Of a DNA stretch of 64,000 nucleotides, positions 59,737 through 64,000 are shown in pieces. Source of the DNA: Colocasia esculenta (Eukaryota; Streptophyta; Magnoliopsida; Alismatales; Araceae); the NCBI GenBank assembly GCA_014218235.1, contig CM024766.1:46279359-46343358 (forward strand). The letters are read 5' to 3'. The position numbers and the translations under genes are program-made. The notes under the pieces are model-generated. The model worked only from the letters and a program-made list of their open reading frames with translations, did not search any database and was not told the DNA's origin. Position 1 is the stretch's first letter. The number at the start of each line of letters is the position of its first letter.

Positions 59737-59748
59737 GCTCTGATACCA
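59737..59748 (-). other. Primer binding site of element C (tRNA-iMet)
   Basis: Minus strand TGGTATCAGAGC, an exact complement to the 3' end of plant initiator tRNA-Met, two bases from the LTR end. Confidence 0.93.
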
Positions 59749-59750
59749 CT

Positions 59751-62307
59751 TGTTGCCCAGCTAGCTAGCCCAGAGGGGGGGTGAATGGGTTATCAAAATT
59801 TTGATCTCTGATTAAAACCTGTTTACTGAAAGGATTGCACAACTTAATAACAAGGTTAGAGTTAGAGCAGATAAGACAACAATCACACAAAAACACATCC
59901 ACAAGACACAAGAATTTTATCCTGGTTTGGAACTCCTCTCCACAGAAGACCTACGTCCAGTCCCTGAGCAATACCTCAGGATTTCACTACCAAGGGTACA
60001 ATCCCCCTTAAGGATCCTTACACCCAGCCTCAACTGGTCTTCCTTCAACCTGAAGGGAAAAGCAACCACCCTGGATACCACCAGGTCTTCCTTCGTCCAG
60101 AAGGGAACACAACCAAAGAAGAAAAGGTGTGGAAACAGGCTTCAGACTCTAGCTTGACCAGCTACACACTGAAGCTATCAAGGCCCGAGAGAGAAAGAGA
60201 TTTAACAAGATTTTCTCTCCAAGGACTACACAAGCTCTCACAAATAAAAACTCTTTTTGATCACAGAGAGCTAAGAGCTAAGAACAAGGTTGGAGTGGAA
60301 GCTTCGCTCTAGTTGCAATCTCCTGAAGACTCGAAGAGATGGATTTCTTCCTGTTTCAAATTGCAAGCGTTGTTGTCTTTTTCCTCAATGATTTCTTCTC
60401 CGTCTTGAGTCTTCTATTTAAACTACTGATTCAAATTCAAACGTTGAAGTGTCCGTTGTCTCTTATCCTGGTGTACGTTAGACTGGTCACTGAGGAAGCT
60501 TCTGATCGTCAGTCTTTTATCCTTTTATACACGCCAAAGAAATGTCATAGAACTTTGTATCTTGTGTCCAACGTTGTACAGATGAGTCTTGTCAGATATC
60601 TGTAAGCATATCATCAATAAATAGAGGACAGCTAAGACTGCCGTCGATTGTTAGTGTAGATGGAACAGATATTGCAATATATAGCAAAGCTCCTTTCTGT
60701 CTAAAAAAGTACGTAGACAGAGTAGCATAGAAATGGAAGATATTGTCTGCATGCATGGGAAATACGATCAGAGAGCATTTAATGCGTAGCAGTCAACAGA
60801 CAAGATATGACTTTGACTTTTCAACGCTATCAAAAAGCATTATATTGATACAGCAAGAAATTCGATAAAAACAATCTCGATGACTTCATAACTTATGAAA
60901 TCGTTATGCGATAACAGACAAATCGTTATGACAGAGCATTATCAAATTATAATGATGAAATCGTTATGAGTTATAGCAAGTCGTTATGAACGCTTATCAA
61001 GTCGTTATGATCTATAAAAGAAATCGTTATGACTATCAAGTCGTTACGAGTTTCAAAGAAATCGTTACAAGAAATCTTAACAAATCGTTGCACAAAGCAA
61101 AGCGTTATGAACTGTAAAGAAATCGTTATGAACGAGAGTCGTTGCGAGTTCTAAAAGAAATCGTTACGAGAAATCTTAACAAATCGTTGCACAAAGCAAA
61201 GTGTTATGAACTGTAAAGAAATCGTTATGAACGAGAGTCGTTGCGAGTTCTAAAAGAAATCGTTACGAGAAATCTTAACAAATCGTTATGAACTCTAAAG
61301 AAATCGTTGCGAGGTCTGAAGAGATCGTTACGACGGAGAGTCGTTGCGAGTTCTAAAGAAATCGTTGCGAGGTCTAAAGAAATCGTTACGACAGAGAGTC
61401 GTTGCGAGTTCTAAAGAAATCGTTACGAGGTCTAAAGAAATCGTTACGACAGAGAGTCGTTGCGAGTTCTAAAGAAATCGTTGCGAGGTCTAAAGAAATC
61501 GTTACGATAAATCTTAACAAATCGTTATGAACTCTAAAGAAATCGTTGCGAGGTCTGAAGAGATCGTTACGACAGAGAGTCGTTGCGAGTTCTAAAGAAA
61601 TCGTTGCGAGGTCTAAAGAAATCGTTACGACAGAGAGTCGTTGCGAGTTCTAAAGAAATCGTTACGAGGTCTAAAGAAATCGTTACGACAGAGAGTCGTT
61701 GGGAGTTCTAAAGAAATCGTTACGAGGTCTAAAGAAATCGTTACGACAGAGAGTCGTTGTGAGTTCTAAAGAAATCGTTACGAGGTCTAAAGAAATCGTT
61801 ACGACAGAGAGTCGTTGCGAGTTCTAAAGAAATCGTTACGAGGTCTAAAGAAATCGTTACGACAGAGAGTCGTTGTGAGTTCTAAAGAAATCGTTACGAG
61901 ATCTAAAGAAATAGTTACGACAGAGAGTCGTTGCAAGTTCTAAAGAAATCGTTACGAGGTCTAAAGAAATCGTTACGACTAGAGAGTCGTTGCGAGTTCT
62001 AAAGAAATCGTTACGAGGTCTAAAGAAATCGTTACGACAGAGAGTCGTTGCGATATCTTAAAGAGTCGTTGCGATATCGATTTGTTTTGAATTTTTCGGT
62101 CAAAGAGGAAATCGTTCTGCTTATCAAAGAAGTCGATACAAAGACTTTGACAGAAATGGGATGAGACTTACCTGATTGTCTTGAACTTTCATTTTTCTTT
62201 TGTTTCCTGTTCTCAAGGCTCAAGTAATCCATTAGTGCTATTTTGTTAATCATCAAATTAATATATAAATAAATGAAATATTTATTATGGGGACAGTTTG
62301 GTCATCA
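59751..62307 (-). repeat. 5' LTR of element C
   Basis: Plus strand TGTTGCCCAGCTAGC...GTTTGGTCATCA, 2557 bp, 100 bp longer than the 3' LTR because of array units. TATA candidate at 60412-60421. Confidence 0.96.
60890..62080. repeat. AATCGTT-core minisatellite, C 5' LTR
   Basis: Same 58-bp units as 49265-50360. The block ATCTTAACAAATCGTTATGAACTC recurs at a different point (about 61510) than in the other LTR, showing unit-level rearrangement since insertion. Confidence 0.95.
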
Positions 62308-63425
62308 TCTAGCACGAACAAGTAAGCAAGAGCATGTCACGATTAACGAGTACACGATTTGGCCATGTCACAATCTCGATGACAAGCAAGAGAAACTTGG
62401 CAGTAATAAGATAGGACATTCACGAGAGTTGAGCACAATGGAGTAGACATGAACAGGTCATGAATAGCGATACATGCTTTCCACCCCTTTAAACCATTTG
62501 AATCAAACTAAAACAAAAGGGTAGTCTCCCTACCAACTGAATGAGCCCAAAGAACGTGAAGAACACCTCGCCGCCAGCGTGCCCACGCTCCGAATGCCAT
62601 CTCGGCGTGGAACCCGCGCCGCACGAGCCAGCAGCCACCAGAAATCACCCCAGGAGCTCCACAGAAGCTCCCTCCCTTCGTTTGGACAGAGCGCCTCTAT
62701 TCTGTCTGGGAGAAATAGAGTAATTATACCACGGTTCAAAATCGCGACGTAGTCAGATGTCGCGTTTAAGAGTTAAATGTGACAACCCTTGCCGTCGCCA
62801 ATCGAAACCCAAAGCGTTGCTAAACACAAAGGCGGTTCTGTGAATCGCGACGGGAGAGACCGTCGTATTTAAATCACGACGACTTGCTCCGACGCGTTCA
62901 CAACCAATGAACCAACAGACTGTTTGGGCTAGAACCTCTGGCCCACAATGCCCACACCACGCATGGAAACATCGACTAAGGTCCAATGACCCCCTCTTGG
63001 TCAAGAGCACCACTCCAAAACCATTAAACATTGATCCGGAAAGATCATGTCATTACAGATTTTATTGCCAAAAATTCATCCCAAAATCATGACATATCAA
63101 ATCATTGCATATTAGAATTGTCAATCATAAATTTTAGAAAGATTTAAAATAGCAACCACTTGAGTGGTCACAATTTTGAAAGATTTTCCCTACCTCGGCA
63201 CCACCACTGCCATTTCAAGAAATCAAAATGGCGACCTTTTGATTCCTTTTTTTATATTCCTTACCTTTGTAGCCGCCGCTGCTGCCATTTGACATTTTTA
63301 TTTTATTTTTTTTTCTTTTGAAAAATCTCTTGAAAATGTCATAAATTGTCAGAAAAATCTCAAAAAATGAGAAAATGATAAAAATAAGGAAAATCACTCA
63401 AAAATTACAATTTGGAGGGCCACTT

Positions 63426-64000
63426 GGCATATTTCAGTGTAACATGAGATTTACTTATTGTTGTGTCTTTTTTGACGTGTCCATAATCTCATTCTCTTGC
63501 TGATCCATAAACTTCTCGTGGCCATAAAATGATTGTCTAGATAAAATCATATGAATCTTTGGATCTATTGGACTAACAATGCTATGCATTAATAGGGCCT
63601 TGGTCGGGTCCTAGCTAGGAGGAGCACCCAAATATCATGTACCTGCAGAGGTTGTTGACCATGATGTTGGGATTACACCACAATCGTGTTAATCGTGTTA
63701 AATTGGTCTAAGACAATCAAATCGTGCACTCATGTATGATGAACAGTCTATCCCCATGTAATTAAAAGTAATTACAATTTTTATTTTGTTGATTAACAAA
63801 ACCATATTATTATGATAATTATCAAACCCTTAATTAAAGGTCACTAACCTATTTTCTACAAGTCTTAAGCACAGGAATTAATACCAAAGGAAAATAAGCC
63901 AAAACAGGTAAGCATCTTTACATTGTATCTACAGCATCATATTTATCTAAGTACACATCGGTTTCTTTTATAGATCATATCGATTACAGTAGAACTGTAA
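63426..64000. other. No gene recognised
   Basis: AT-rich sequence beyond the probable end of LTR F. It may be the rest of LTR E or original flank; no terminus or coding pattern was recognised. Confidence 0.4.

Larger units (their letters stand above)
48130..62307 (-). mobile_element. Element C: complete, young Sirevirus-like Ty1/copia retrotransposon (14.2 kb)
   Basis: Perfect target duplication TCTAG (48125-48129 and 62308-62312). LTRs 48130-50586 and 59751-62307 are nearly identical outside the repeat array: about six to ten substitutions noticed by eye over the first 1.1 kb. It has the same plan as B: PBS, gag, pol, extra ORF, polypurine tracts. Several single-base losses break the ORFs. 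Termini on the minus strand are TGATGACC...GGGCAACA. Confidence 0.96.
47603..63425 (-). mobile_element. LTR F: minus-strand gypsy LTR, split by element C
   Basis: Plus strand TGTCACGCCCCC at 47603 is the complement of a Tekay-type 3' terminus (GGGGGCGTGACA). The part 47880-47990 reads, on the minus strand, as the conserved region before the end of such LTRs (GAGTGTTTGCTCACATAG). It continues after element C from 62313. The likely other end is near 63410-63425, where the minus strand reads GTGGCCCTCCAAATTG, but no matching target duplication was found. ORFs at 62530-63090 are not convincing. TCGCGAC-type motifs occur at 62740-62900. Confidence 0.6.

Noticed and set aside
59687..59749. Upstream extension of gag to 59749 in element C
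   Set aside because: It reads through the tRNA primer site; B and D start at the equivalent of 59686.
62313..63100. Protein-coding genes in the right flank of C
   Set aside because: The short ORFs on both strands lie in the continuing LTR F and show no domain.

Overview
The window is plant nuclear DNA from a repeat-rich, AT-rich flowering-plant genome. Evidence: Sirevirus-like Ty1/copia elements with initiator-tRNA-Met primer sites, a chromodomain-bearing Ty3/gypsy polyprotein, PIF/Harbinger and hAT transposons with spliceosomal introns, and no bacterial-style operons. The species cannot be named from the sequence. No confident single-copy host gene is visible; almost every coding stretch belongs to a mobile element, and most are broken.

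Layout, left to right. 1-5520: 3' half of a plus-strand Ty3/gypsy chromovirus (pol with two nonsense codons, polypurine tract, 3.3-kb 3' LTR), inserted into an older minus-strand copia LTR (5521-6396). That LTR cuts off a minus-strand PIF/Harbinger transposon (6397-9653): transposase, a small protein with an RNase H1-type hybrid-binding domain plus C-terminal membrane segment, and two Myb/SANT modules. 9654-12298: little recognisable apart from a decayed copia RT fragment. 12299-25022: complete minus-strand Sirevirus-like element B with a perfect 5-bp target duplication (CGCAC). 25023-25956: flank with a G-rich minisatellite and a MITE-like piece. 25957-33793: element D, a third Sirevirus-like family reduced to LTRs plus a broken gag, with a solo LTR of its own family (TSD TGTAT) nested in its right LTR. 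33794-42594: two hAT copies (one only a tail), a repeated AT-rich family and a GC-rich run of perfect hairpins. 42595-47602: a diverged gypsy LTR (E) carrying a nested 2.5-kb solo LTR (G, TSD AGTGT). 47603-63430: another gypsy LTR (F, minus) split by element C (48130-62307, TSD TCTAG), the youngest-looking insertion.

Elements B and C share one plan on the minus strand: LTR, PBS, gag with two CCHC knuckles, pol (protease, integrase, RT, RNase H), a conserved spacer, an additional large ORF of the envelope-like / plant-transposon-protein kind, multiple polypurine tracts, LTR. In all three copia families the U3 part of the LTR carries a long array built on an AATCGTT core. The gag-pol boundary is closed in both frames in B and C, and a pyrimidine-rich stretch ending in AG sits there in B, C and D. 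Nesting gives a relative chronology: Harbinger is older than the 5521-6396 LTR, which is older than gypsy A; D is older than the solo LTR inside it; E is older than G; F is older than C.
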